Of a DNA stretch of 64,000 bases, positions 33,064 through 42,198 are shown piece after piece. Position 1 is the first letter of the stretch; each line of letters opens with the position of its first letter. The stretch is taken from assembly GCA_965279095.1 (NCBI GenBank), contig CBDIHH010000002.1:124001-188000 (forward strand), written 5' to 3'. The notes under the pieces are model-generated. The model had not been told where the DNA came from. It worked only from the letters and a program-made list of their open reading frames with translations, and ran no database searches. Source of the DNA: CBDIHH01 sp965279095. Lineage in GTDB: Bacteria; Pseudomonadota; Alphaproteobacteria; Caulobacterales; Caulobacteraceae. The position numbers and the translations under genes are program-made.

Positions 33064-35298
33064 ATGGCGCAAGGCATCCTCACGGGCGTGAGGGTCATCG
33101 ACCTGTGCGACGGCGTGGCCGGGTCCGTGGCCGCCATGCAGCTGGGCGAGGCCGGCGCCGAGGTGATCAAGGTCGAGGCCCCGGCGGGCGCGGCGGCCCG
33201 GGGGACCCCGGGCTTCTCCGTGTGGAACCGGGGCAAGAAGAGCGTCGTCATCGATCTGGAGGCCGCCGAGGGGCGGGCCGATCTTGAGCGCCTGCTGGCG
33301 TCGGCCGATGTGCTCATCCATGGGTTCAAGGCCGGCGAAGCGAGGGACCTCGGGCTTGACGACCAAGGCCTCGCCGACCGCTGCCCGGGACTGATCGTCT
33401 CGGCGGTCACCGGCTGGCCGCAGAACCACCCGGACGCCGAGCGGGCCTCGGACGAGAGCCTCGTCCTGGCGCGCCTGGGCATTCTCAGCGAACAGCCCGG
33501 ACACCGGCCCGGGCCGATCTTCATCCGCATGCCCTACGCGACCTTCTGCGCCGCCTGGTTCTGCGCCATCGGCGTGGTCGCCCGGCTGCTGCAGCGCGGC
33601 CGGGGCCTGGGCGCCGCCCCCGTCCATACGAGCCTGGCCCAGGGCGCGCTGGCGCCCATGACCATGCACTGGGCGCGGGCGCAGCGGCCGTCGGCTTCCT
33701 TCGCCAAGGGGCTCGACAAGACGGTGGCCGTGGCCATCCATCGCTGCGCCGACGGCCAGTGGATCCACGTCCACTACTCCCCCGACGCGGCGCCCCTGAT
33801 GAAGCAGGCGCTGGACGCCCTCGGCCCCGACGGCGTGGCCGCGGCCAACGGCCGATGGGGGCGCAATCACACCGCCCCCAACTTCGGCGCCAATCGCGAG
33901 ATCTTCGCCACCCGGCCGGCCCCCGAGTGGCTGGAGCACCTGTGGGCTCATGACGTGGCGGCCCAGCCCGCGGCCCCCTTCGGCGCCATCCATTTCGACG
34001 CCCAGGCGCGCGCCTGCGGCTATGTCGCGGCCATCGACGACCCGGCCTTCGGCGCCACGCTGCAGCCGGGGCCGCCCTATCGCAGCGATCCTGCGCCGAG
34101 GGTCGGCGCCGGCCTGCGGCCCCTGGGCGCGGATACGGGCGCGGTTCTGGCGAGCGCCGCGCCAAGACCGCCCGGCGACCCGCCGGGGCCCCCGGACCGG
34201 CTGCCCCTTGAGGGCGTGAAGCTGCTCGATTTCGGCGCCTATCTGGCCGGGCCGTTCGGGGCGATGCTGCTGGCCGACCTCGGGGCGGATGTGGTCAAGG
34301 TCGAGCCCACCACCGGCGATTTCATGCGCTATCTCGACCGCGCCTTCTGCGGCTGCCAGCGCGGCAAGCGGAGCGTGGCCCTGCAGCTGAAGGATCCTCG
34401 CTCTCGGCCGGCGCTGGAGGCCCTGGTGCGCTGGGCGGACGGCTTCCACCACAACATGCGCCTGCCCTCGGCCCACAGGCTGGGTCTCGGCTATGAGGAC
34501 CTGAAGGCGATCAACCCCGACATCGTCGGCTGCCATGTCAGCTCCTATGGGCCGGACGGTGAGCGGGCGGACTGGCCCGGCTACGACCAGATGTTCCAGG
34601 CCTCGTGCGGCTGGGAGGTCGAGGACGGCGGGGAGGGCAATCCGCCCATGTGGCTGCGCTTCGGCGTCTGCGACCATTTCGGCGGCCTCGCGTCGGCCTT
34701 CGCCCTGCTGCTCGCCCTGTTCCATCGCGACCGCACGGGGCAGGGGCAGATGACCGCCGCGTCCCTGCTGGGCGCCACCCTGCTGACCACGGGGGAGACC
34801 CTGGCGCACCCGGACGGCCGGCTTGAGCCCTATCCCCGGCTGGACCACGACCAGACCGGCGTGTCCGACACCCATCGGCTCTACCAGGCCAGCGATGGCT
34901 GGGTGGCCGTCGCCGCCCTGACGCCGGGGGCGGCCGCCCAGTTTCAGCGGCTGATCCAGGGCGACGCGGATAGCTACTTCGGCGCCCGCACGGCCAGGGC
35001 GGCCGAGGCGGACCTGCAGGGGGCCGGCGTGCCCGCCGAGCGCGTCCGCGAGGACCAGCTGGACGCCTTCCTCGATGATCCCGCCAACCTGGCGGCCGGC
35101 CTGGTGGCCCATGGCGAGCACGCCACCCAGGGGCGCCTGGAACAGGTCGGCGCCTTCTGGACCCTGGGCGACCGTGCCATGGTGCTGACCCAGGCCGCCC
35201 CCGCCCTCGGCCAGCACAGCCGCGCCGTGCTGTCCGCCGCGGGGCTCAGTGAAACACAGCTCGACGCCCTGGCGGCGGACGGCGTGATGGCCGGCTGA
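33064..35298 (+). CDS. Double-domain CaiB/BaiF (type III) CoA-transferase
   Basis: 744 residues, about twice the usual ~400. Two CaiB modules are visible: the first begins with GVRVIDLCDGVAG and has VWNRGKKSVVIDL, the second begins near residue 380 with GVKLLDFGAYLAGPFGAMLL and has RGKRSVALQL. The catalytic Asp is likely in GYDQMFQASCG in the second half; the first half has DESLVLARLG at the matching place. Fused pairs occur in steroid and bile-acid degraders. It would move CoA between pathway acids. The gene follows the aldolase by 14 nt. Confidence 0.9.
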   Translation: MAQGILTGVRVIDLCDGVAGSVAAMQLGEAGAEVIKVEAPAGAAARGTPGFSVWNRGKKSVVIDLEAAEGRADLERLLASADVLIHGFKAGEARDLGLDDQGLADRCPGLIVSAVTGWPQNHPDAERASDESLVLARLGILSEQPGHRPGPIFIRMPYATFCAAWFCAIGVVARLLQRGRGLGAAPVHTSLAQGALAPMTMHWARAQRPSASFAKGLDKTVAVAIHRCADGQWIHVHYSPDAAPLMKQALDALGPDGVAAANGRWGRNHTAPNFGANREIFATRPAPEWLEHLWAHDVAAQPAAPFGAIHFDAQARACGYVAAIDDPAFGATLQPGPPYRSDPAPRVGAGLRPLGADTGAVLASAAPRPPGDPPGPPDRLPLEGVKLLDFGAYLAGPFGAMLLADLGADVVKVEPTTGDFMRYLDRAFCGCQRGKRSVALQLKDPRSRPALEALVRWADGFHHNMRLPSAHRLGLGYEDLKAINPDIVGCHVSSYGPDGERADWPGYDQMFQASCGWEVEDGGEGNPPMWLRFGVCDHFGGLASAFALLLALFHRDRTGQGQMTAASLLGATLLTTGETLAHPDGRLEPYPRLDHDQTGVSDTHRLYQASDGWVAVAALTPGAAAQFQRLIQGDADSYFGARTARAAEADLQGAGVPAERVREDQLDAFLDDPANLAAGLVAHGEHATQGRLEQVGAFWTLGDRAMVLTQAAPALGQHSRAVLSAAGLSETQLDALAADGVMAG

Positions 35299-35316
35299 CC
35301 GGCGAAGGAGATCCCC

Positions 35317-35727
35317 ATGGCCATCATCCAGCGCATGGACCATTTCACCATCGTCACCGACCGTCTCGAGGAGACCCGGTTGTTCTATGAGGCCCTCGGG
35401 CTCCTGCCCGGACCGCGCCCGGACTTCCCCGTCCCCGGCTTCTGGTTCTACGCAGGCGACCATCCGCTGCTGCATGTGATCGGGGTCGATCAGATGCCGC
35501 AGCCGCGGCGCGGGGTCCTCGATCACATGGCCTTCTTCGGCGTCGGCCTGGCCGCGACCACGACGATGCTGGACGCGCGGGGGGTCAGCTGGCGGCTGAT
35601 CCGTCCCCCGCGCCCCTACCGCACCTGGCAGCTGTTCTTCCTCGATCCCAACGGCTGCGATGTGGAGATCGACTTCGCCGAGGATGAGCCGGAGCCGGAG
35701 GGCTGGCGAAAGCCGCGCCCGGCCTGA
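35317..35727 (+). CDS. VOC family protein, single glyoxalase domain
   Basis: 136 residues: one VOC module (MDHFTIVTDRLEETRLFYEAL start, LDHMAFFG, CDVEIDFAE end). His9, a second His in the middle and Glu near residue 118 could form the metal site. Single-domain proteins of this type are often epimerases, isomerases or dioxygenases; no closer function is visible. Last gene of the DUF35 operon segment before an AT-rich gap. Confidence 0.82.
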   Translation: MAIIQRMDHFTIVTDRLEETRLFYEALGLLPGPRPDFPVPGFWFYAGDHPLLHVIGVDQMPQPRRGVLDHMAFFGVGLAATTTMLDARGVSWRLIRPPRPYRTWQLFFLDPNGCDVEIDFAEDEPEPEGWRKPRPA

Positions 35728-35782
35728 CGGGGAGTCAAACGCATCGTGTCGAGAGGTCGCGCAGAAGACTTGCACAAAAAGC

Positions 35783-35800
35783 GTATTTTTGTTCAAATAC
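35783..35800. promoter_or_regulatory. Palindrome GTATTT-N6-AAATAC upstream of amidohydrolase
   Basis: Perfect 6-bp arms with 6-nt spacer in a gap of 167 bp before the gene at 35895. AT-rich within GC-rich DNA, so a regulator site or promoter is likely. The arms differ from the TTCTG box, so I do not assign it to the same regulon. Confidence 0.4.
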
Positions 35801-35894
35801 ACCACCGTCAGCGGTCCGCGACCGCTGGGCTTGATCCACTGCCGCAGCCTCTCCGCCAAGCGGCCAATCAATAGTCAAGGGTTTGGAAGCGCTC

Positions 35895-37214
35895 ATGAAT
35901 CTCGAAGACCTGATCCTCGTCAGCGTGGATGACCACGCCATCGAGCCCCCCGACGCCTTCGCCAAGCACATGCCCGCCAAGTTCAAGGGTCGGGAGCCGA
36001 AGGTCGAGCGTCGCGACGAACGCGACGTCTGGGTCTTCGAGAGCAAGGCCTATGGCTACATGGGTCTGAACTCGGTCGTCGGCCGTCCCAAGGAAGAATA
36101 CGGGATGGAGCCCCTCAGCTACGACCACATGCGCAAGGGCACCTACAGCATCAAGGACCGGATCGACGACATGAACGCCAACGGCGTTCTGGGCTCGCTC
36201 TGCTTCCCCACCTTTCCCGGTTTCGCCGGCCAGAAGTTCCAGCAACACGGCGAGCGCGACGTCGCCCTGGCCGCCCTGCGGGCCTATAACGACTGGCACC
36301 TGCACGACTGGTGCAACGCCGCTCCGGGTCGCTTCATCCCGCTGATGCTGGTGCCCTTCTGGGACATGGCGGCCGCGGTCGAGGAGATCGAGCGCCTGGT
36401 CAAGCAGGGCGTCCACGCCCTGTCCTTCTCCGACAACCCCACGCTGAACGGCTATCCCTCGATCCACGACCCCTACTGGGATCCGATCTGGAAGGCCTGC
36501 GCGGACAATGACGTGGTCATCTGCTGCCACATCGGCGTCGGCGCCGCGGCGGCCCATGCGTCGGACCTGTCGCCGATCGACGCCTGGATCACCTCCATGC
36601 CGATCTCCATCGCCAACTCCGCCGCGGACTGGATCTGGGCGCCCATGTGGAAGAAATTCCCCAAGCTCAAGATGGCCCTGTCGGAGGGCGGCATCGGCTG
36701 GATTCCCTATCTGCTGGAGCGGGCCGACTTCACCCACCGCCACCACCATGCCTGGACCCACTCCAACTTCGGCGGCCTGACCCCGAGCCAGCAGTTCAAG
36801 AAACACTTCCTGACCTGCTTCATCGAGGACGAGTTCGGTCTGCACAACCTCGACTACATCGGCGAGGACATCGTCATGTGGGAGTGCGACTATCCCCACT
36901 CCGACTGCGTCTGGCCCAACTCGCCGGAAGTGCTGTTCGAGCAGGCCCGGCATCTCAGTTCTTCGACGATCAATAAGATCACCCACCTGAACGCCATGCG
37001 CGAATATTCCTACGACCCGTTCTCGATCCTGGGCCGTGAGAACTGCACGGTTGGGGCCCTGCGCAAGCAGGCCGGGCACGTGATCACCGAGCCGGCCCTG
37101 GGCCTCGGCGGCGCGGCGCCCGAGGGGCAGGGCGAGCGCATCATCACCTCGGGCGACATCCTCAAGATGTTCGCCAACGCCTCGGCCTCGTCGAACATCA
37201 GCGGCTCGCGCTGA
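35895..37214 (+). CDS. Amidohydrolase-2 family metal enzyme
   Basis: 439 residues from ATG 35895 (GGAAG at 5 nt); a TTG at 35883 is less likely. Opening SVDDHAIEPPD and the C-terminal ECDYPHSDCVWP are typical of a large actinobacterial/proteobacterial group of ACMSD-like enzymes in degradation clusters. Note that the usual HxH is DxH here (DDHAIEP), as in that group. A decarboxylase or C-C hydrolase role is inferred. A strong stem-loop separates it from the CoA ligase. Confidence 0.87.
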   Translation: MNLEDLILVSVDDHAIEPPDAFAKHMPAKFKGREPKVERRDERDVWVFESKAYGYMGLNSVVGRPKEEYGMEPLSYDHMRKGTYSIKDRIDDMNANGVLGSLCFPTFPGFAGQKFQQHGERDVALAALRAYNDWHLHDWCNAAPGRFIPLMLVPFWDMAAAVEEIERLVKQGVHALSFSDNPTLNGYPSIHDPYWDPIWKACADNDVVICCHIGVGAAAAHASDLSPIDAWITSMPISIANSAADWIWAPMWKKFPKLKMALSEGGIGWIPYLLERADFTHRHHHAWTHSNFGGLTPSQQFKKHFLTCFIEDEFGLHNLDYIGEDIVMWECDYPHSDCVWPNSPEVLFEQARHLSSSTINKITHLNAMREYSYDPFSILGRENCTVGALRKQAGHVITEPALGLGGAAPEGQGERIITSGDILKMFANASASSNISGSR

Positions 37215-37225
37215 TCCCAGCTGCT

Positions 37226-37251
37226 GGGCGGACCGGTTCGCCGGTCCGCCC
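37226..37251 (+). other. Strong stem-loop between amidohydrolase and CoA ligase genes
   Basis: Perfect 11-bp stem (GGGCGGACCGG/CCGGTCCGCCC) with a stable TTCG tetraloop, 12 nt after the stop. There is no T tract, so it is more likely an mRNA-stabilising or processing hairpin within an operon than a full terminator. Confidence 0.6.
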
Positions 37252-37281
37252 GACCCTGCCAAGAACAGTTCCCGGAACGCC

Positions 37282-38907
37282 ATGACCGATCTGACCACCT
37301 CCCATTGGCGGACAGGACCCCGCGACACGCCTGTGGCGGCCCTGCGGCGCGGCGTGGAGGCGCATCCGGACAAGGTGTTCCTGGACTTCTCGGGCGAGAC
37401 ACACACCTACGGCGCCTTCGACCGCCTCACCAACCGGCTCGGCCACGTGTTCCAAGACCTGGGCGTCAAGCCGGGCGAGCCCGTGGTCTCGCTGCTCGAC
37501 AACAACCTCGAGGCGGTGGCCGTCTGGTTCGCCCTGAACAAGATCTCGGCCGTCAGCGCGCCCCTGAACACCGCCCTGCTCGGACAGTTCCTGCGCCACC
37601 AGATCGAGGACACCGCCGCACCGATCATCGTCACCGAGGCCCGCTACCTGCCGCGCGTGCTGGACATCGCCGACCAGATCACCACGGCCAGGCTGGTGCT
37701 GGTGCGCGGCGACTTCGCGGCGCCGACCCAGGACTTGCCGTTCACGGTCGCGTCGCTGGACGACTATCGCGGCGCGGACGACAGCGCCTTCGCCGACCTG
37801 CCCGATCCCGCCGCCCTCAACGCCCTGATCTACACCTCCGGCACGACGGGGCCGTCCAAGGGCTGCATGCTCACCGGCAACCAGATGTGCCATGTGGCGC
37901 GGCTGCTGACCCGCTCGGCGCCGTTCGGTCCCGACGACATCTACTGGACGCCGCTGCCCCTGTTTCATCTGAACGCCATCGCCACCGGCGTGGTCTCCAC
38001 CCTGCTGGTGGGGGCGACCATCTCGATCTCGCCGCGGTTCTCGGTGTCCGGGTTCTGGCCGGCGGTGGAGGCGTCGGGCGCGACGGTGGTGTCGATCCTC
38101 GGCGCCCTGGGCACCATGCTCGCCCGGGCCGACGACAACGAGGCGATGAAGCGTTGCTTCGGACAGATCCACACGGTGAAGGGCAATCCCTTCCCCGAGG
38201 AGATCAAGACGATCTGGCGCGAGCGGTTCGGGGCCAAGAGCATCGGCTCCAACGCCTACGGCCTGACCGAGGCGCTGATCACCTCCATGCCGGAGGACGG
38301 GGCCTACCGCGCCGGCTCGTCCGGCAAGCGCGCGCCGGAATTCGACGTGCGCATCTTCGACGACCATGACAACGAGGTCCCCGTCGGCCAGTCCGGGGAG
38401 GTGGTCTGCCGGCCTCTGCTGCCGGACATCATGTTCAAGGGCTACTGGCGGCGGCCGGAAGAGACCCTGGCGGTGATGCGGAACATGTGGTTCCACACCG
38501 GCGATGTGGGCCGGTTCGACGAGGACGGCTTCTTCTACTTCGTCGATCGCAAGAAGGACTATCTGCGCCGCCGCGGCGAGAACATCTCCAGCTTCGAGAT
38601 GGAGACCACGGTGCTCATGCATCCCGCCATCGAGCAGGCCGCCGTGCACGCGGTGCTGTCTGACGTCGGCGAGGACGACCTCAAGGTCACGGCCAAGCTG
38701 AAGGACGGCAAGACGGTCACCGAAGAGGAGCTGTGCCGTTGGATGGTCGATCGCGTGCCTTATTACGCCGTGCCGCGCTTCATCGAGTTCCGCGAGGCCC
38801 TGCCGGTCAATCCGCAGGGGCGGGTGCTCAAATATCAGCTGCGCGACGAGGGCTGCACCCCGACGACCTGGGATATCGAGACATCCGACATCAAGCCGAA
38901 GCGCTGA
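37282..38907 (+). CDS. AMP-forming acyl-CoA synthetase/ligase
   Basis: 541 residues. Adenylation motifs are intact: YTSGTTGPSKGCML (P-loop), YGLTEA, GDVGRFDEDGFFYFVDR and the C-terminal NPQGRVLKYQLR with the catalytic Lys. It activates a carboxylic acid to its CoA thioester at the expense of ATP, probably the entry step for beta-oxidation or for the retro-aldolase. Closest in layout to CaiC-like ligases. It ends directly next to the convergent IclR gene. Confidence 0.92.
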   Translation: MTDLTTSHWRTGPRDTPVAALRRGVEAHPDKVFLDFSGETHTYGAFDRLTNRLGHVFQDLGVKPGEPVVSLLDNNLEAVAVWFALNKISAVSAPLNTALLGQFLRHQIEDTAAPIIVTEARYLPRVLDIADQITTARLVLVRGDFAAPTQDLPFTVASLDDYRGADDSAFADLPDPAALNALIYTSGTTGPSKGCMLTGNQMCHVARLLTRSAPFGPDDIYWTPLPLFHLNAIATGVVSTLLVGATISISPRFSVSGFWPAVEASGATVVSILGALGTMLARADDNEAMKRCFGQIHTVKGNPFPEEIKTIWRERFGAKSIGSNAYGLTEALITSMPEDGAYRAGSSGKRAPEFDVRIFDDHDNEVPVGQSGEVVCRPLLPDIMFKGYWRRPEETLAVMRNMWFHTGDVGRFDEDGFFYFVDRKKDYLRRRGENISSFEMETTVLMHPAIEQAAVHAVLSDVGEDDLKVTAKLKDGKTVTEEELCRWMVDRVPYYAVPRFIEFREALPVNPQGRVLKYQLRDEGCTPTTWDIETSDIKPKR

Positions 38908-39714
38908 TCAGTAGAGCAGGGAGGTCAATCGCCCGGCCAGGCGCTTGACCTCGGCGCCGAGCTTCTGGACGTCCTCGGGACCGTATTGGCCGCGGAACAT
39001 GACGCTCGACAGGGAGAAGGTCATGGCCCCGTGGGGATCGTAGACGGGCGCCGCGACGGTCATGATGCCATGCGAGAAATAGCCGTCATCCACCGCGAAG
39101 CCGCGCTCCTTGGCCAACTGCACCTCGTCCCAATAGGCGTCGAAGGTGATGGGGCGGGCCCAGCGCAGGGAGCGGAAGGCCGTGGCCGCCTGGGTCTTGT
39201 TCAGGCCGAGGTCGCCGGCCACCAGCCGCCCCGTCGCCCCCATCAGGAACGGCAGGCGCTGGCCCGGGGACATGTGGATGCGCAGGTCGCTGGGGCTGTG
39301 CTCGACCGCCACCAGGACGATGCGGTCCGAGCCGATGCGGCGCCAGAGGGTGGCGGTCACCGAGAACTTCTCGGCCAGTTCATGCAGCAGGGGCTTGCCC
39401 ATCTCCAGGCGCTGGCCCTCGCTCAGCGAGCTGTCCACCAGCTTCAGCATGCCGACCCCCGGCCGGTAGGTCTTGGACACGGCGTCGAAATCCACCACCC
39501 CTTCGCTGACCAGGGTGCGCAGGATGTTGAAGCAGGTGCTGGTGTTGATCGACAGCACCCGGGCCACCTGGGTGGTGCGCGCCGGCTTCCCGTTCTGGCT
39601 GAGATAGCGCAGGATCCGGATGGCGTTGGCGACGGGCTTGACGATGTTCTTGGCGACTTCGCCGCCGCCGTCCTCCGGCTCGGCCAGATCCGCCGCGAAG
39701 TTCTCTACGCTCAT
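38908..39714 (-). CDS. IclR family transcriptional regulator
   Basis: 268 residues from ATG 39714 (GGAGACGAC upstream); a GTG at 39738 would add 8 residues. The N-terminal winged helix (ANAIRILRYLSQNG ... VLSINTSTCFNILRTL) is followed by the IclR effector domain (GATGRLVAG, AKERGFAVDDGYFSHGI). IclR proteins often control aromatic and terpenoid pathways, including the diterpenoid cluster. It is divergent from the VOC gene, and one of the best copies of the TTCTGAATACAGAA box lies between them, making it a leading candidate for the regulator of that box. Confidence 0.93.
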   Translation of the reverse strand: MSVENFAADLAEPEDGGGEVAKNIVKPVANAIRILRYLSQNGKPARTTQVARVLSINTSTCFNILRTLVSEGVVDFDAVSKTYRPGVGMLKLVDSSLSEGQRLEMGKPLLHELAEKFSVTATLWRRIGSDRIVLVAVEHSPSDLRIHMSPGQRLPFLMGATGRLVAGDLGLNKTQAATAFRSLRWARPITFDAYWDEVQLAKERGFAVDDGYFSHGIMTVAAPVYDPHGAMTFSLSSVMFRGQYGPEDVQKLGAEVKRLAGRLTSLLY

Positions 39715-39869
39715 GTCGTCTCCACGCGCGTCTGCCACGGCGCCCTGGATAACGCGCGCCGCCGAAGCGGCGCAACGGCCCAGGCGGACCGCCAGTCACC
39801 CGGCCGAGCCCCCCGGCGGGTTGCCTTGGCTCTCCAAGATATGCGAAAACATTCTAGATCAGATAAAAG

Positions 39870-39885
39870 TTTCTGAATACAGAAA
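39870..39885. promoter_or_regulatory. Palindromic operator TTTCTGAATACAGAAA
   Basis: Perfect six-base arms (TTTCTG/CAGAAA) around AATA between the IclR gene and the VOC gene; a second half-site ATTCTAGATCAGAT lies just upstream (39851-39864). Ten of the central bases are identical to the receptor-promoter box at 12333. Likely autoregulation by IclR. Confidence 0.6.
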
Positions 39886-39934
39886 AATATCAGCCGCTAC
39901 GGCAGGGACCGCGCGGCCATCCAGGGAGCTGACC

Positions 39935-40894
39935 ATGTATACCATGCTGCTGAGCGGCGACCTGATGGTCCACGACGCCGACCACATGGCCGACCTGATC
40001 GTTCGCAAGCTCGGCGTGCACGGGCATCCCAACTGGCGGCAGGGGTTCGGCAACCACCCCTATGTGGCCCACTTCCTGCGGGTGCACAAATCCCTGGCCA
40101 TCTCGCCCACCCGGGTGGAGCCGCAGGGCCATCTGGAGCGCCCAAACGCCGGCGACCCGATGTTCCCGGTGTTCCTCAAGAGCCTCGAGGACTTTCAGGG
40201 ACCCTTCCGGCCGATCAAGACCCACGCCACGGTCCTGGTGACGCCGGACTTCGGCGGCCTGGTCGAGCGGCTGGAGCGCCGGCGGCTGCCGTTCCGCATC
40301 GCCCAGCTGACCCCCGAAATGCCGTTCGACCGCCTCTGGGTCGGCTGCACCCCCGAGCGGCCCATCTATGAGCCCTCCGTCGACGGCGGCCTGTGCATCG
40401 AGGTCATCCCGCTGGCGCCGCTGCAGATGCCGGCCGACGCCTTCGCCGTCCCGCCGCCGGAGCCGCGCAATATCCAGGAGGGCGACATGGTCCGGGTGGT
40501 CGGCCGCGGCTTCCTGGTGCGGGACCTCGACGACACCCTGCGCCGCCTGTCGGCCAACATGGACATCGAGCCGAACGGTCCGGTGCGCAGCCTGCCGGGA
40601 GAGGGCTACCGGGTGGCCAACATCGGCTTCACCCTGGCGACGAGCGCCACCCTCGATGTGATCCAGCCCACCCGGTGGGACAGCCTGACCGGCCGCTACC
40701 TGCACAACTGGGGCCCCGGTCCCTACTACATCCGCATCTCGGTCAACGGCCTGGCCGCCAAGGCCGATGCGCTACGGGCGTCGGGCGTGGCCTTCGAGTG
40801 GGTCGAGGCTTGCGACGCGGTGGGCGGGGCGATGATCCGCATCGATCCGGTGGAGATGGACGGGGCGGTGTTTGAATTCGTCGAGCACGTCTGA
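39935..40894 (+). CDS. Tandem VOC-fold protein, function unknown
   Basis: 319 residues from ATG 39935 (CCAGGGAG upstream). I read two degenerate VOC halves: the first ends in DGGLCIEVIPL, the second in DGAVFEFVEHV, and both start with strand-helix segments (THATVLVTPDFGGLV, GRGFLVRDLDDTLRRL). The Glu at each module end is kept, but the His ligands are not obvious. Not a recognisable extradiol dioxygenase. It is the first gene behind the IclR-box promoter. Confidence 0.65.
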   Translation: MYTMLLSGDLMVHDADHMADLIVRKLGVHGHPNWRQGFGNHPYVAHFLRVHKSLAISPTRVEPQGHLERPNAGDPMFPVFLKSLEDFQGPFRPIKTHATVLVTPDFGGLVERLERRRLPFRIAQLTPEMPFDRLWVGCTPERPIYEPSVDGGLCIEVIPLAPLQMPADAFAVPPPEPRNIQEGDMVRVVGRGFLVRDLDDTLRRLSANMDIEPNGPVRSLPGEGYRVANIGFTLATSATLDVIQPTRWDSLTGRYLHNWGPGPYYIRISVNGLAAKADALRASGVAFEWVEACDAVGGAMIRIDPVEMDGAVFEFVEHV

Positions 40895-40896
40895 CC

Positions 40897-41433
40897 ATGC
40901 CGCGCATCGAACCCTTGCCCCTGGACGACCTGCCCGACGACCTGCGCGCCGCCGTCGATCACGGGCGCGCGACCCGGATGCTCAGCTCGACGGTGCCGGT
41001 GCAGATCTGGGCGCATCGGCCCGAGGCGGCCCTGTCCTGGCTGAACACCATCGCCGCCTTCCATGAACGGGGCTGCCTCGACGAGCGGTTGCGCGAGCTG
41101 GTGCGGCTGAAGATCGCCGCCATCACCACCTGTCAGGCCTGCCAGATCGCCCGCAAATCGGACGAGGTGACCGAGGACGACATCGCCTGCCTCGATTGGG
41201 CCGACCCCCGCTTCAGCCCCGCCGAACAGGCCGCCCTGCGCTATGCCGAGCTGTTCGCCGGCGACTATTTCGCCATCGAGGATGAGGTCTACGAGCACCT
41301 GCGGCGGCATTTCACCACCGAACAGATCGTCGAGCTCAACATGTTCGCCGCCCTGATGCTGGCCGGGGGCCGCATGACCTATGTCCAGCGCGGCTATGCC
41401 GAGCCGCCCGCGTCGGAGCCGGCCGACCTCTGA
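40897..41433 (+). CDS. Carboxymuconolactone decarboxylase / AhpD-like protein
   Basis: 178 residues. The AhpD-fold helix LRELVRLKIAAITTCQACQIA has the CxxC pair of the peroxidase-like branch; a later helix has EQIVELNMFAALM. Members without a decarboxylase activity are common in degradation clusters, so the role is uncertain. It begins 2 nt after the VOC gene and ends 9 nt before a convergent SDR. Confidence 0.85.
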   Translation: MPRIEPLPLDDLPDDLRAAVDHGRATRMLSSTVPVQIWAHRPEAALSWLNTIAAFHERGCLDERLRELVRLKIAAITTCQACQIARKSDEVTEDDIACLDWADPRFSPAEQAALRYAELFAGDYFAIEDEVYEHLRRHFTTEQIVELNMFAALMLAGGRMTYVQRGYAEPPASEPADL

Positions 41434-41442
41434 CCGATCGGT

Positions 41443-42198
41443 TCAGCGCACCATCATCAGGCCGCCGTCCACGGCCAGGGTCTGGCCGGTGATGAAGTGG
41501 GCGCCGTCGCCGACCAGGAAGACCAGGACGGGCGCCAGATCCGTGTCGGGGTCACCCAGCTTGCCGCCGAGCGGGATGGCCTGGGCCATCTTGGCGTCAT
41601 AGGCGGCCAGTTGATCCGGCGTGAGGCGCGCGCGGGTGGAGTCGTTCATCGGCGTGCTCATGCCCGGGGCGATGGCGTTGGCGCGGATGCCGTAGCGGGC
41701 CCACTCCTGGGCGATGGTCCGCGTCCAGGCCAGGACCGCGCCCTTGGAGGCTGAATAGTGGGCGCAGCCGCGCAGGCCCAGCGCCCCGGCCGCCGAGGCG
41801 AAGTTGATGATGCGTCCGCCGCCGGCCTTCATGTGGGTGAAGGCGGCCTGGTTGGTGATCATCGTGCCCTTGGCGTTCACCCCCACCACCAGGTCCCACT
41901 CGTCGTCGGTGATGTCCTCGGCGGCGGTGTAGCGCTGGATGCCCGCCGCATGGACCAGGGCGTCGAGGCCGCCCATCCGCGCCGCGGCCGCGTCGAAGGC
42001 GGCGACGGTCTGGGCGCGGTCCGACACGTCGCAATGGGCGAAGGTCACGGCGCCCCCAAGAGCCGGCGCCTCGCCGATGTCGAAGGCGCAGACCTGGGCC
42101 CCGGCGGCGGCGAGGGCGCGCGCGGCGCTCAGGCCGATGCCGCGACCGGCGCCGGTGACGATGACGCGCTTTCCAGCGAGGGCAGGGGGGCTAGTCAT
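41443..42198 (-). CDS. SDR family oxidoreductase
   Basis: 251 residues from ATG 42198, overlapping the kinase gene by 8 nt. TGAGRGIGLSA, HAAG, FASAAGALG and catalytic YSASK are normal. It forms an apparent operon with the acyl kinase, the ACAD11-like dehydrogenase and a second SDR, an arrangement that recalls the LvaD-LvaA-LvaC set of levulinate catabolism. Confidence 0.9.
   Translation of the reverse strand: MTSPPALAGKRVIVTGAGRGIGLSAARALAAAGAQVCAFDIGEAPALGGAVTFAHCDVSDRAQTVAAFDAAAARMGGLDALVHAAGIQRYTAAEDITDDEWDLVVGVNAKGTMITNQAAFTHMKAGGGRIINFASAAGALGLRGCAHYSASKGAVLAWTRTIAQEWARYGIRANAIAPGMSTPMNDSTRARLTPDQLAAYDAKMAQAIPLGGKLGDPDTDLAPVLVFLVGDGAHFITGQTLAVDGGLMMVR

Noticed and set aside
32920..35871. 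A 983-codon minus-strand open frame across the CoA-transferase and VOC genes
   Set aside because: Antisense shadow of well-supported genes; no recognisable motif and biased composition.
37226..37251. Rho-independent terminator
   Set aside because: The hairpin is strong but no T tract follows, and the next gene is only 30 nt away on the same strand.
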